This document shows, piece by piece, positions 24,176-33,530 of a DNA stretch of 64,000 nt. The stretch comes from Actinomadura rifamycini DSM 43936. GTDB taxonomy: Bacteria > Actinomycetota > Actinomycetes > Streptosporangiales > Streptosporangiaceae. Where the stretch lies: NCBI RefSeq assembly GCF_000425065.1, contig NZ_AULB01000011.1, positions 1 through 64,000 of the forward strand. Direction: 5' to 3'. The notes under the pieces were generated by a model, which worked only from the letters and a program-made list of their open reading frames with translations, made no database searches and was not told the origin of the DNA. Every line of letters starts with the position of its first letter. Positions within the stretch are counted from its first letter, which is position 1. Both the position numbers and the translations under genes were made by a program.

Positions 24176-26103
24176 GCCTCCTCGATCACGGCCAGCACCG
24201 CGTCCAGGGCGACCTGGACGCCGGCGCGGACCGGCAGCTTCGCCACGACGCCCGCGACGGGCGCGGTGACGGTGTGCTCCATCTTCATCGCCTCGACGAC
24301 CACCAGCGGCTGCCCCTCCGCGACGCGGTCGCCCTCGGCCGCCTTGACGGCCAGGACGGTCCCGGGCATCGGGCTGCGCAGCACGCCGTCGCCCGCGCCG
24401 GCCGCCGCCGCGCCGCCCTCGGCGGCGACGTGCTCGCCGAGCGCCCACGCGCGCCCCTCGCGGCCGAGCCACAGCGTGTCGCCGTCGCGGGCGGCGGCGA
24501 ACGCGATCGTCCGTCCGGCGTAGGTGAGGGTCGTGCCGCGCAGGGACGCCTCGACGGGCTCGCCGTCGCCGACGCGGACCCGCGCGGCCGACGCGCGGCC
24601 CTGCACCCGCACCTCGACCGGCTCCCCGCCCGCGGGCGTGATGATCCAGCGCGCCCAGGCGTGCTCGCCGGGCCGCCAGCCGTCGGGGATCGTCCACGGG
24701 TCGTCGCCGGACTCGAGGGCGTGCATCCGCTCCAGCGCGGCGGCGGCGAGCGCCTCCGGCGGGACGGACCCGTCGCCGACGAGGTCGTCGAGGGCGCGCT
24801 CGACCAGGCCGGTGTCGACGTCGCCGGACACGACGTCCGGGTGCCGCAGCAGCGACCGCAGGAACGCGACGTTCGTCGGGACGCCGAGCAGCGTGTACCC
24901 GGCCAGCGCCCGGTCGAGCCGGTGCAGGGCCTCGGCGCGGTCCGCGCCGTGGACGATCACCTTCGCGAGCATCGGGTCGTAGGAGCCGCCGACCTCGGTG
25001 CCGACGTCGAGCCCCGAGTCGACCCGCACGTCCGGTTCGTCCAGGGCGAGGACGCGCCCGCCGGCCGGCAGGAAGCCGCGCGCCGGGTCCTCGGCGTAGA
25101 CGCGGGCCTCGATCGCGTGCCCGTCGAGGCGGACGCCGTCCTGCGCGAACGGCAGCGGCCGCCCGGCCGCCACGCGGAGCTGGAGTTCGACCAGGTCGAG
25201 GCCGGTGACGAGTTCGGTCACCGGGTGCTCGACCTGGAGCCGGGTGTTCATCTCCATGAAGAAGAACTCGTCGGGCCGGTCGGCCGACACGATGTACTCG
25301 ACCGTCCCCGCGCCGGTGTACCCGACGGCCAGCGCGGCGGCGACGGCGGCGGCGCCCATCCGCTCGCGGGCCGCCGCGTCCAGCAGCGGCGACGGCGCCT
25401 CCTCGACGATCTTCTGATGCCGCCGCTGGAGGCTGCACTCGCGCTCGCCCAGGTGGACGGCGTTGCCGTGCGCGTCCGCGAACACCTGGATCTCGATGTG
25501 CCGGGGATTCTCCACGAACCGCTCGACGAGGAGGGTGTCGTCGCCGAACGAGCCGCGCGCCTCGCGCCGGGCGGACGCGACCGCGTCCGGCAGGTCGGCC
25601 GGGTCCCGCACCAGCCGCATGCCCTTGCCGCCGCCGCCCGCCGACGGCTTGAGCAGCACCGGCAGGCCGATCTCCAGCGCGGCGGCCCGCAGCTCCTCGT
25701 CGGACAGGCCCGCCTCGTCCCGTCCGGGGACGACCGGGACGCCGGCCGCGGCGACCGTCCGCTTCGCGCGGATCTTGTCGCCCATCGCCTCGATGGCCTC
25801 GGCGGGCGGGCCGATGAACACCAGGCCCGCGTCGCCGCAGGCCCGCGCGAACGCCGTGTTCTCCGCGAGGAACCCGTACCCGGGGTGGACGGCCCGCGCG
25901 CCCGCCGCGCGGGCCGCGCCGATCACCGCCTCGACGTCCAGATAGGACGGGACGAGCAGCGCTTCGTCCGCTTCGCGCACGTGCCGGGCCCCCGCGTCGG
26001 CCGCGGTGTGGACGGCCACCGACCGCACGCCGAGCCGCCGCAGCGTGCGGAACACGCGGACGGCGATCTCACCCCGGTTGGCGACCAGGACGCTGTCGAA
26101 CAT
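24172..26103 (-). CDS. accA1: acyl-CoA carboxylase alpha subunit (biotin carboxylase + BCCP)
   Basis: 643 residues. Biotin carboxylase N-domain ([19 protein letters not shown]), ATP-grasp domain ([13 protein letters not shown], then [14 protein letters not shown]) and C-domain are followed by a linker and a C-terminal biotinyl domain with the biotinylated Lys in EAMKMEHTV. Carboxylates biotin for the beta subunit encoded just upstream. With HMG-CoA lyase in the operon, 3-methylcrotonyl-CoA is the likely acceptor. Confidence 0.95.
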   Translation of the reverse strand: MFDSVLVANRGEIAVRVFRTLRRLGVRSVAVHTAADAGARHVREADEALLVPSYLDVEAVIGAARAAGARAVHPGYGFLAENTAFARACGDAGLVFIGPPAEAIEAMGDKIRAKRTVAAAGVPVVPGRDEAGLSDEELRAAALEIGLPVLLKPSAGGGGKGMRLVRDPADLPDAVASARREARGSFGDDTLLVERFVENPRHIEIQVFADAHGNAVHLGERECSLQRRHQKIVEEAPSPLLDAAARERMGAAAVAAALAVGYTGAGTVEYIVSADRPDEFFFMEMNTRLQVEHPVTELVTGLDLVELQLRVAAGRPLPFAQDGVRLDGHAIEARVYAEDPARGFLPAGGRVLALDEPDVRVDSGLDVGTEVGGSYDPMLAKVIVHGADRAEALHRLDRALAGYTLLGVPTNVAFLRSLLRHPDVVSGDVDTGLVERALDDLVGDGSVPPEALAAAALERMHALESGDDPWTIPDGWRPGEHAWARWIITPAGGEPVEVRVQGRASAARVRVGDGEPVEASLRGTTLTYAGRTIAFAAARDGDTLWLGREGRAWALGEHVAAEGGAAAAGAGDGVLRSPMPGTVLAVKAAEGDRVAEGQPLVVVEAMKMEHTVTAPVAGVVAKLPVRAGVQVALDAVLAVIEEA

Positions 26104-26110
26104 CAGACCC

Positions 26111-27724
26111 TCACATCCGGAAGACGCCGTAGCCGACCGGCTCCAGCGGTGCGTTCGCCGCGACCGACAGCCCGAGCCCGAGCACCCGCCGGGTGTCGCG
26201 CGGGTCGATCACCCCGTCGTCCCACAGCCGCGCCGTGGAGTAGTACGGATTCCCCTGGTCCTCGTACTGCTCGCGGATCGGCGCCTTGAACCTCTCCTCG
26301 TCCTCGGCGGGCCAGTCCTCGCCGCGCGCCTCCATCTGGTCGCGCCGGACGGTCGCCAGGACGCTCGCGGCCTGCTCGCCGCCCATGACCGAGATGCGGG
26401 CGTTCGGCCACATCCACAGGAACCGGGGGGAGTACGCCCGGCCGCACATGGCGTAGTTCCCCGCGCCGAACGAGCCGCCGATCACGACGGTGAACTTGGG
26501 GACGCGCGCGCACGCCACGGCCGTCACCATCTTCGCGCCGTGCTTGGCGATGCCGCTCGCCTCGTACTCGCGCCCCACCATGAACCCGGTGATGTTCTGC
26601 AGGAACACCAGCGGGACGCTGCGGCGGTCGCACAGCTCGATGAAGTGCGCGCCCTTCTGCGCCGACTCGCCGAACAGGATGCCGTTGTTGGCGACGATCC
26701 CGACCGGGTGCCCGTGGATGCGCGCGAAGCCGGTGACGAGCGTCGTCCCGTACTCCTTCTTGAACTCCTGGAACCGGCTGCCGTCCACGATCCGGGCGAT
26801 GACCTCGCGGACGTCGTACGGCGTGCGGGCGTCCGGCGGGACGACCCCGTACAGCTCGGACGGGTCGACGGCGGGCTCCTCGGACGGCGCGACGTCCCAG
26901 GGGCGGGGCGCGCGCGGCCCGAGCGTCCCGACGATGTCGCGGACGATCCGCAGCGCGTGCGCGTCGTCCTCGGCGAGGTGGTCGGTGACGCCGGACGTGC
27001 GGGAGTGCAGCTCGCCGCCGCCCAGCTCCTCGGCCGTCACGACCTCGCCCGTCGCGGCCTTCACCAGCGGCGGGCCGCCGAGGAAGATCGTGCCCTGGCC
27101 GCGGACGATCACGGCCTCGTCGCTCATCGCCGGCACGTACGCGCCGCCCGCGGTGCAGGAGCCCATGACGGCCGCGATCTGCGGGATGCCGCGCTCCGAC
27201 ATCGTGGCCTGGTTGAAGAAGATGCGGCCGAAGTGCTCGCGGTCGGGGAAAACCTCGTCCTGGCGGGGCAGGAACGCGCCGCCGGAGTCGACCAGGTAGA
27301 CGCAGGGGAGGCGGTTGTGGAGCGCCACCTCCTGCGCCCGCAGGTGCTTCTTGACCGTGACCGGGTAGTAGGTGCCGCCCTTCACGGTCGCGTCGTTGGC
27401 GACGACCACGCACTCGCGGCCGGAGACGCGGCCGACCCCGGTGATGATCCCGGCGCCGGGCGCCTCGTCGCCGTACATGCCGGCCGCGGCCAGCGGCGAC
27501 AGTTCGAGGAACGGCGAGCCGGGGTCGAGGAGCGTGTCGACGCGGTCGCGGGGCAGCAGCTTGCCGCGCGCGACGTGCCGTTCGCGGGCCCGTTCGGGAC
27601 CGCCGCGCCCGGCGCGGTCCACGTGCTCGCGCAGCTCCGCGACCAGCGCCTCGTTGTGCGCGGCGTTGGCCTTGAACGCCTCGCCCGCGACGTCGGCGCG
27701 CGTGCCGATCTCGGGTCCGGTCAT
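26111..27724 (-). CDS. accD1: acyl-CoA carboxylase beta subunit (carboxyltransferase)
   Basis: 537 residues with two crotonase-like carboxyltransferase domains. Signatures include [16 protein letters not shown] glycine loops near [16 protein letters not shown] and the C-terminal [20 protein letters not shown]. It is the first gene of the operon and begins 14 bp after the proximal TetR operator. The closest functional match by arrangement is methylcrotonyl-CoA carboxylase beta. Confidence 0.95.
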   Translation of the reverse strand: MTGPEIGTRADVAGEAFKANAAHNEALVAELREHVDRAGRGGPERARERHVARGKLLPRDRVDTLLDPGSPFLELSPLAAAGMYGDEAPGAGIITGVGRVSGRECVVVANDATVKGGTYYPVTVKKHLRAQEVALHNRLPCVYLVDSGGAFLPRQDEVFPDREHFGRIFFNQATMSERGIPQIAAVMGSCTAGGAYVPAMSDEAVIVRGQGTIFLGGPPLVKAATGEVVTAEELGGGELHSRTSGVTDHLAEDDAHALRIVRDIVGTLGPRAPRPWDVAPSEEPAVDPSELYGVVPPDARTPYDVREVIARIVDGSRFQEFKKEYGTTLVTGFARIHGHPVGIVANNGILFGESAQKGAHFIELCDRRSVPLVFLQNITGFMVGREYEASGIAKHGAKMVTAVACARVPKFTVVIGGSFGAGNYAMCGRAYSPRFLWMWPNARISVMGGEQAASVLATVRRDQMEARGEDWPAEDEERFKAPIREQYEDQGNPYYSTARLWDDGVIDPRDTRRVLGLGLSVAANAPLEPVGYGVFRM

Positions 27725-27737
27725 GGTGCCCTTCCCT

Positions 27738-27778
27738 GTTAATGCTCGTTAACAACTCCGATGTTAATGCTCATTAAC
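27738..27778. promoter_or_regulatory. twin palindromic operators for the divergent TetR regulator
   Basis: GTTAATGCTCGTTAAC (27738-27753) and GTTAATGCTCATTAAC (27763-27778) are 25 bp apart. The second has perfect 7-bp arms (GTTAATG/CATTAAC) around CT; the first has one arm mismatch. They fill the gap between accD1 (start 27724) and the TetR gene (start 27801). A TACACT hexamer at 27789-27794 fits a -10 for a leaderless TetR transcript whose -35 would fall in the second operator. Confidence 0.8.
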
Positions 27779-27800
27779 TGCGTTCGTCTACACTTGCCGC

Positions 27801-28436
27801 ATGACCTCCCGACCCGCCGGGGCGGCCCCGGACGCGCCCGGACCCGCGGCGCCGCCGAACCCGCGCCGGGCGGAGCTCCTCGCCGCCGCCGCCGAACTGT
27901 TCGCGCGCCGCGGCTACCACGGCACGTCCATCGGCGACGTCGGCCGCGCCGTCGGGCTCACCGGCCCCGCCCTCTACCGGCACTTCCGCGGGAAGGAGGC
28001 GGTCCTCGCCGAGATGCTGCTGGACATCAGCGAACGCCTGCTCGCCGAGGGGGCCCGCCGCGCCGCCGACCCCGACCCCTCCCGCGCGCTGGACGGGCTG
28101 CTGCGCTGGCACATCGCGTTCGCGCTGGACAACCCCGCGCTGATCACCGTGCACGAGCGCGAACTCGACAACGTCCCCGAGGAGCAGCGGCACCGCGTCC
28201 GCCGGCTGCAGCGCGCGTACGTGGAGGAGTGGGTCGGCGTCCTGCGCCGCCGGACGCCCGCGCCGCCCGACGACCGCACCCGCGCGGCCGTCCACGCCTG
28301 CTTCGGGCTCCTCAACTCCACCCCGCGCAGCGCGGCCGGCCTGGACCGCGCCGCGATGGCCGACCTCCTGCACGCCATGGCCCGCTCGGCGCTGGACGGT
28401 GTGGCTCTGGACGGTGCCGGACCCGGACGGGCCTAG
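27801..28436 (+). CDS. TetR-family repressor of the leucine-type catabolic operon
   Basis: 211 residues. The N-terminal HTH (about 20-66) reads ELLAAAAELFARRGYHGTSI and GLTGPALYRHFRGKEAVLAE. The C-terminal domain is the ligand pocket, probably for an acyl-CoA. Divergent from accD1 with twin palindromes between them, so it is very likely the autoregulated repressor of the operon. Its stop overlaps the convergent cbiZ stop by 4 bp. Confidence 0.93.
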   Translation: MTSRPAGAAPDAPGPAAPPNPRRAELLAAAAELFARRGYHGTSIGDVGRAVGLTGPALYRHFRGKEAVLAEMLLDISERLLAEGARRAADPDPSRALDGLLRWHIAFALDNPALITVHERELDNVPEEQRHRVRRLQRAYVEEWVGVLRRRTPAPPDDRTRAAVHACFGLLNSTPRSAAGLDRAAMADLLHAMARSALDGVALDGAGPGRA

Positions 28437-29164
28437 CGGCGCTCTGCCAGCAGCGCGGCGTAGTCGAGCGCGCCCGCGCGCACGGCCCCGTGGACGGCCC
28501 GCGCGAGCCGCGCGCCCCACATCGAGCGCGGTCCCGCGAACGGCTCGGGCGTCCCCGCCTCCGGGACGACGACGCACACGGCGTCCGACGCGGTGCCCGT
28601 GCACGGGAACCCGGCCTCCAGAAGCGCCTGCGTCTTCGCCTCCGTCGCCGTGACCACCGCGTTCACCAGCGCCGCGTCGGTCAGCGGGACCGGCAGCACG
28701 GCGAGGATGTTGATCGTTCCGGGCCGCGGCGGCACGGCCGCGGGCGGCCCGCCGCGCGGGGGCGGAGGGCCGTCGAGCCGCATCGGCGCCAGCTCGGGGT
28801 CGGGCGCGCCCGCCGGGGCCGCCGCCCACGTCGGGACCCGCAGCCCGACGGTCGCCGCGACGCCGACGCCGCCGTCCGCGCCGCGGACCGTCCGGTCGAC
28901 GGCGGCGGCCGTCAGCATCCCGACGCCCGGGCCGTCCAGGCCGTGGGACGCGGCGAGCTCGTGCAGGTGCGCGACCGGGTCGGTGCGCGAGTAGCCGCCC
29001 GGGACCTGCGCGTTCAGCACCCAGCGGATCGGCCCGATCCCGCCGCCGACCATCGCCGACGAGATCGCGCGGCACCCGCCGCCCGCGCGCCACACGGTCG
29101 AGGCGAGCCGGGCGCCGTCCTCCGTCCGCCAGGTCCGCTCGAGAATCGGCGACGCTTCGCTCAT
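28433..29164 (-). CDS. cbiZ: adenosylcobinamide amidohydrolase
   Basis: 243 residues of the CbiZ family: LASTVWRAGGGCRAISSAMV, then WVLNAQVPGGYSRTDP, GVGMLTAAAVDR and NILAVLPVPLTDAALVNAVV. CbiZ cleaves the nucleotide loop of scavenged (pseudo)corrinoids to cobyric acid so that they can be rebuilt into the cell's own cobamide. It is the last gene of the riboswitch-controlled operon and overlaps the ATPase stop (ATGA), which fixes the transporter as a corrinoid importer. Confidence 0.9.
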   Translation of the reverse strand: MSEASPILERTWRTEDGARLASTVWRAGGGCRAISSAMVGGGIGPIRWVLNAQVPGGYSRTDPVAHLHELAASHGLDGPGVGMLTAAAVDRTVRGADGGVGVAATVGLRVPTWAAAPAGAPDPELAPMRLDGPPPPRGGPPAAVPPRPGTINILAVLPVPLTDAALVNAVVTATEAKTQALLEAGFPCTGTASDAVCVVVPEAGTPEPFAGPRSMWGARLARAVHGAVRAGALDYAALLAERR

Positions 29165-29931
29165 GGGCGCTCCAGGGAGAGGACGGGCCGCCCGCCGGGG
29201 CCCTCGGCGACGTGGACGCGCGCGTCGAAGTGCTCCTCGATCGCGTCCCGGGTCAGGACCTCGGCGGGCGTCCCGGCCGCCGCGACCCGGCCGCCCGACA
29301 GCAGGACGAGCGCGTCGGCGTACTGTCCGGCCAGCGTCAGGTCGTGGATGGTCGTCACCACGGTCAGCCCGTCCGACAGCCGCAGCCGGTCGATCAGCTC
29401 CATCACCTGCTGCTGGTGGCCGATGTCGAGCGCGGACGTCGGTTCGTCCAGGAGCAGGACGGACGTCTGCTGCGCGAGCGCGCGCGCCAGGACCACACGC
29501 TGGCGCTCACCGCCCGAGAGGTGGTCCAGAGCGCGCCCTGCGAAGGCCGTGAGGTCGAGGCGGTCGAGCACCTCGCTCACTATCGCCCGGTCCCGCGCGC
29601 TCTCTCGGCCGAGGTGAGGGATATAGGGGGAGCGGCCCAGCAGCGTGTAGTCGAAGACCGTCATCCCGAGCGGAAGGTTCGGCGCCTGCGGCGCGTACGC
29701 GACCACCCGGGCCCGCTGCCGCGGCTTGAGGGCCCGCAGGTCCTCGCCCGCGACCCGCACCTCGCCCTCGACCGGCAGCAGCCCGAGGACCGAGCGCAGC
29801 AGCGTCGACTTGCCCGCCCCGTTCGGCCCGATCACCGCCGTCCACGAACCGGCCGGGACGTCCAGCGACACCCCGGCCAGCACCGGCCGTCCGCCCAGCT
29901 CCACGCCGAGCCCCCGCACACCGACCGTCAC
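29161..29931 (-). CDS. btuD: corrinoid ABC transporter, ATP-binding subunit
   Basis: 256 residues from GTG 29931. Walker A GPNGAGKSTLL, Q loop YAPQAPNLPLG, signature LSGGERQRVVLARAL, Walker B VLLLDEPTSALD and the H-loop TIHDLTLA are all intact. It powers import by the BtuC-like permease, whose stop overlaps this start (GTGA). Sequence alone would also fit a siderophore system; the riboswitch and cbiZ decide for corrinoid. Confidence 0.93.
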   Translation of the reverse strand: MTVGVRGLGVELGGRPVLAGVSLDVPAGSWTAVIGPNGAGKSTLLRSVLGLLPVEGEVRVAGEDLRALKPRQRARVVAYAPQAPNLPLGMTVFDYTLLGRSPYIPHLGRESARDRAIVSEVLDRLDLTAFAGRALDHLSGGERQRVVLARALAQQTSVLLLDEPTSALDIGHQQQVMELIDRLRLSDGLTVVTTIHDLTLAGQYADALVLLSGGRVAAAGTPAEVLTRDAIEEHFDARVHVAEGPGGRPVLSLERP

Positions 29932-31022
29932 GTGTCCACCTGCCTGCGGCTCGCGCGCAGCACCGCGACGAAGAACGGCCCGCCGACGAACGCCGTCACC
30001 ACGCCCAGCGGCAACTCGCCGGGCGCGACGACGGTCCGCGCGATCAGGTCGGCGACCGCCAGGAACGCCGCGCCGCCGAGCAGCGACAGCGGCAGCACCA
30101 CCCGGTAGGAGCCGCCGGCCAGCCGCCGCACCACGTGCGGCACCACGATGCCGACGAACCCGATCAGCCCGCTGACCGCGACCGCGCACGCCGTCGCCAG
30201 CGACGCCGCGACCAGCACCGTCAGCCGCACCCGCTGCGCCGACAGCCCGAGCGACGCGGCCTCCTCGTCGCCGACGCTCAGCACGTCCAGCAGGCGGCCG
30301 TGCGCGAGCAGGACGATCGTCGAGACCAGCGCGTACGGGCCGATGAGGGCGAGCTGCGCCCAGTCGGCGCCGCCGACCCCGCCGAGGATCCACGCGTAGA
30401 TCCGGTTCAGCTCCTCCGACCCGAGCTGCTGCAGGAACGTCTGCACGGCCGCGAGGAACGACGACACCGCCACCCCGGACAGGACGAGCGTCGCCGCGCC
30501 GCCCGCCGCGTTCGCCGTCCGGCCCAGCGCGTACGCGAGGACCACGCCGAACAGGGCCCCGGCGAACGCGGCGAGCGGCACCCCGTACCCGAGGTCGCCG
30601 TGCAGCAGCACGATCACCAGCGTCGCCCCGACGCCCGCCCCCGAGGCGGCGCCGAGGAGGTACGGGTCGGCGAGCGGGTTGCGGAACACGCCCTGGTAGC
30701 CGGCCCCGGCCATGGCGAGCATCCCGCCGACCAGCGCCGCCATCAGCACCCGGGGGAGCCGCAGCTCGAACAGCACGTTCTCCTCGATCACCGACAGGCC
30801 GGAGTCGAGGCGCACGAACGGCAGCCGGTCGGCGAGCGCCGCGAGCACCCCGCCGAGCGGAAGGTCCGCGGCGCCCGCGAACAGGCCGGTCAGCAGGACG
30901 GCCGCCAGCAGGGCGGTCGCCGCGCCGAGCGGCACCGGCCGCAGCCGCGCCTGCACGCGGCCGGCGTCCGGTTCCGTCCGGGGGGCGGTCCGGGCGTCGG
31001 ACCGGGGGATCCGGACCTTCAC
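29928..31022 (-). CDS. btuC: corrinoid ABC transporter, permease subunit
   Basis: About 364 residues with roughly ten TM helices of the FecCD/BtuC family: RLPRVLMAALVGGMLAMAGA, QGVFRNPLADPYLLGAASGA and a C-terminal GLIGFVGIVVPHVVRRL coupling helix. GTG 31022 has GGAGG about 10 bases upstream; GTG 31073 would overlap the end of btuF by 26 bp. A charged N-terminal extension of about 25 residues precedes TM1. Confidence 0.92.
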   Translation of the reverse strand: MKVRIPRSDARTAPRTEPDAGRVQARLRPVPLGAATALLAAVLLTGLFAGAADLPLGGVLAALADRLPFVRLDSGLSVIEENVLFELRLPRVLMAALVGGMLAMAGAGYQGVFRNPLADPYLLGAASGAGVGATLVIVLLHGDLGYGVPLAAFAGALFGVVLAYALGRTANAAGGAATLVLSGVAVSSFLAAVQTFLQQLGSEELNRIYAWILGGVGGADWAQLALIGPYALVSTIVLLAHGRLLDVLSVGDEEAASLGLSAQRVRLTVLVAASLATACAVAVSGLIGFVGIVVPHVVRRLAGGSYRVVLPLSLLGGAAFLAVADLIARTVVAPGELPLGVVTAFVGGPFFVAVLRASRRQVDT

Positions 31023-31047
31023 GGCCGAGCGCCCTCCGTCCCGGTCG

Positions 31048-31962
31048 TCACCGGACCTTCTGGACGGCGTCACCGATCGACTTCACGAACTCCGGCAGGC
31101 GCGGGCCCCAGCGGGACGCGACGTCGTCGTCGAGCTCCACCACGCCGCCGTCCGCGACGGCCTTCAGGTCGCCCCACCCGGGGCGCTCGGCGACCGTCCC
31201 GGCGTTCTGCCCGCAGCACCGGGTGTCGGCGAGGAACACGAGGTCGGGGTCCTGCTCGAGCAGGTACTCGCGGGACAGCTGCGGGTAGCCGCCGCTGGCG
31301 CCCTCGGCCGCGTCCGCGATGTTCTTCAGGCCGAACAGCCCGTACACCTGGCCGATGAACGTCTTGGACGTCACGGTGTGCAGCTGGTCGTCCAGCTCGT
31401 GGTAGTACGTCAGGTCGCCGGAGCCGCCCGCCGCGGCGACGCTCCGCTCGATGTCCGCGCGCATCGTCTTGACGAGCTCGGTCGCCTCGGCCTCGTGCCC
31501 GGTGGCCTTCCCGAGGTCGGCGATCTCGTCGTACGCCTCGTCGAGGTTCGTCGCGGCCGGCTCCAGCAGGACCGGGACGCCCACCTTCTCCAGGGCCTTG
31601 ACGATGCCGTTCATGTCGTCGGACAGGACGACCAGGTCGGGCTCGTACCCGATGATCGCCTCCGCGTTCGGCTTGAAGCCCGACAGCTTCGTGCGCGGCG
31701 CGTTCTCGGGGTGCGTGGAGTACTCGTCCACCGCGACCACCTGGGGGCCGGCGCCGATCGCGTACAGCGTCTCGGTGTGCGTGGGGGACAGCGACACGAT
31801 CTTCCCGGGCTTCTCCGGGATCTGGACCGCGCCGTTGGCCGCCTGGACGGTGACGGCGCCGCCCGCGGCGGCCTCCTTCTCGCCGCCTCCGCCGCCGCAC
31901 GCCGAGGCGAGCGTCACGACGCCGAACACGATGGCCGCGCCGAGCGCGCGTACGGGTCTCAC
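31048..31962 (-). CDS. btuF: corrinoid-binding lipoprotein of the ABC importer
   Basis: 304 residues from GTG 31962, with AGGAGG five bases upstream. The lipoprotein signal peptide ends in LASAC (lipobox, Cys22). The BtuF/FepB fold follows: KIVSLSPTHTETLYAIGAG, YEPDLVVLSDD, and a late ADTRCCGQNAGT loop. Captures cobalamin or cobinamide outside the membrane for btuCD. First gene downstream of the cobalamin riboswitch. Confidence 0.93.
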   Translation of the reverse strand: MRPVRALGAAIVFGVVTLASACGGGGGEKEAAAGGAVTVQAANGAVQIPEKPGKIVSLSPTHTETLYAIGAGPQVVAVDEYSTHPENAPRTKLSGFKPNAEAIIGYEPDLVVLSDDMNGIVKALEKVGVPVLLEPAATNLDEAYDEIADLGKATGHEAEATELVKTMRADIERSVAAAGGSGDLTYYHELDDQLHTVTSKTFIGQVYGLFGLKNIADAAEGASGGYPQLSREYLLEQDPDLVFLADTRCCGQNAGTVAERPGWGDLKAVADGGVVELDDDVASRWGPRLPEFVKSIGDAVQKVR

Positions 31963-32029
31963 AGGAGCCTCCTGGATGCAGGGAAGCCGCGGCCCGCGCA
32001 GGACGGATCGCCCTTCCACGAGGTCGATG

Positions 32030-32150
32030 GTCGTCGGCGCGCGCGGAGGCGACCTGGCTCGGCCTTCTCGGGGGAGGCACCACAGTTGCGGGACAGCGCC
32101 GGGTTCGCACCGGACTTCGCTCCGGGCACGCTTGGACCGCAAGGTTATCA
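32030..32150 (-). ncRNA. cobalamin (AdoCbl) riboswitch
   Basis: On the minus strand the leader carries the conserved core GTGCGAACCCGGCGCTGTC followed by CCGCAACTGTG (about 32113-32082), and the B12 box AGCCAGGTCGCC (about 32059-32048). These match the cobalamin riboswitch consensus. It ends some 70 nt before btuF, long enough for an expression platform hiding the AGGAGG site. High cobalamin should shut off btuFCD-cbiZ. Exact ends are estimates. Confidence 0.88.
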
Positions 32151-32280
32151 GCAGGTAAATCGGCGCTCCGCGCCGCGTATCGGTGTGAGCACCCGCCAGG
32201 CGGCCGGCATGACGGAGCGCGCGAGGCCCGCCTCGCGCGCTCCGGCTGCTTCGCCGACCCCGGCGGCAGCCTCTACGGAA

Positions 32281-33192
32281 TCACCGCGCCGTGAGCGACT
32301 TCAGGAACCCGCGCGTCCGAGCCCGGTCCTCGCCCGGCATGAACTCCCCGGCCACGAAGTCGGTGACGCCCGCGGCGTCCAGCTCCTCCAGCCGGGCGCC
32401 GACCGCGTCCTCGTCCCCGATGATCGCGAGGTCCTCCGGGCCCTTCGCCCCCTCCCGGTCCATCATCGCCCGGTAGGAGGGCAGCGTCCCGTACACCTCG
32501 AACGCCATCGCCGCGCGTTCCCGCGCGCGCTCCGCGTCGTCCGTGACGCAGACGGGGAGCACGCAGACGATCCGCGGGGCGGGCCTGCCCGCGGCCTCGG
32601 CGGCGTCCGTGATCGTCGGCGCGATGTGGTCGCGCACGGTCGCGGGCCCCGTCATCCACAGCACCGTCCCGTCCGTCCGGTCCGCCGCCAGCTTCAGCAT
32701 CTTCGGGCCCAGCGCGGCGAGCAGCACGGGCACCCGCCCCTCGTTCGGCACGCTGAGCGAGATGTGCCCGCGCACCGTGTCGCCGTCGAACACCGCCGTC
32801 TCGTCGTTCAGCAGCGGCAGCAGCACCGACAGGTACTCGTCCATGTGCCGCAGCGGACGTCCGAAGTCGAACCCGTACATGTCCTCAATGACGACCTTGT
32901 GCGACAGGCCGATGCCGAGCGTCAGCCGTCCGTCCAGCGCGAGCGCCACCGTCCGCGCCTGCTGCGCCATCGCCGCCGGATGCCGCGGATACGACGGGAC
33001 GACCGCCGTCCCGAGCTCGATCCCCGGGACGCCGCTCCCCGCGACGGCGAGCGCCGTCAGCGCGTCCATCCCGAAGATGTTCGACATCCACGCCGACGCG
33101 AACCCGTCGTCCGCGGCCCTGCGGACGTCGTCCCCCAACCTGGCGAGGGCGTCCGGCCCGCTCCGTTCGCCGAGCGAAACACCGATGCGCAT
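32281..33192 (-). CDS. LLM-class F420-dependent oxidoreductase
   Basis: 303 residues, luciferase-like TIM barrel. RIGVSLGERSGPDALARL, GIELGTAVVPSYPRHPAAMA and RLTLGIGLSHKVVIEDMYG match the actinobacterial F420-dependent subgroup (TIGR03564-like). Hydride transfer from F420H2 to an unknown substrate. AGGAGG lies five bases before the ATG. It is not part of the cobalamin operon, since the riboswitch lies between them. Confidence 0.92.
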   Translation of the reverse strand: MRIGVSLGERSGPDALARLGDDVRRAADDGFASAWMSNIFGMDALTALAVAGSGVPGIELGTAVVPSYPRHPAAMAQQARTVALALDGRLTLGIGLSHKVVIEDMYGFDFGRPLRHMDEYLSVLLPLLNDETAVFDGDTVRGHISLSVPNEGRVPVLLAALGPKMLKLAADRTDGTVLWMTGPATVRDHIAPTITDAAEAAGRPAPRIVCVLPVCVTDDAERARERAAMAFEVYGTLPSYRAMMDREGAKGPEDLAIIGDEDAVGARLEELDAAGVTDFVAGEFMPGEDRARTRGFLKSLTAR

Positions 33193-33209
33193 GCATCCTC
33201 CTGATCAGT

Positions 33210-33422
33210 TCAACCGCCGGGCGCGTACCGCTCCGCGGTCTCCCGGTCCCGTTCGGCCCACCGGCGGTGCCGCAGGGCGGCCTCCAAGTGCAGTTCGGCC
33301 TCTTCCGGGTGCGCCGCGGCCATCCGTTCCAGCAGTATCGCGGCACGCTCGTGCGCGCGCGCAGACGACGCGATGACGCCGTCCGGCGACGTTCCCTCCC
33401 GCCGCTGCGGCCGCGCCTTCAT
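33210..33422 (-). CDS. small hypothetical helical protein
   Basis: 70 residues. Ala/Glu/Arg-rich amphipathic helix pattern (SSARAHERAAILLERMAAAH, then EEAELHLEAALRHRRWAERD). It is upstream of and in line with the F420 oxidoreductase, 18 bp away. No family recognised and the ribosome site is weak (GAGG abutting ATG), so it may be spurious. Confidence 0.4.
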   Translation of the reverse strand: MKARPQRREGTSPDGVIASSARAHERAAILLERMAAAHPEEAELHLEAALRHRRWAERDRETAERYAPGG

Positions 33423-33530
33423 CCTCGTCGCATGGTCGCCGCCCGACCGACCAGCCCTCCCGACACGATCGCCTACCTACCCCGCGACCCGGCTGTTCAG
33501 CCCGCATTCCGCTGCGCGATCATCGGAGGC

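Noticed and set aside
29161..30393. 410-codon version of the ABC ATPase
   Set aside because: The N-terminal part is out-of-frame permease sequence. GTG 29931 overlaps the permease stop and starts the ABC domain.
31048..32142. Longer btuF reading frame beginning inside the leader
   Set aside because: The extra residues are a translation of the cobalamin riboswitch. GTG 31962 has AGGAGG and begins a proper lipoprotein signal.
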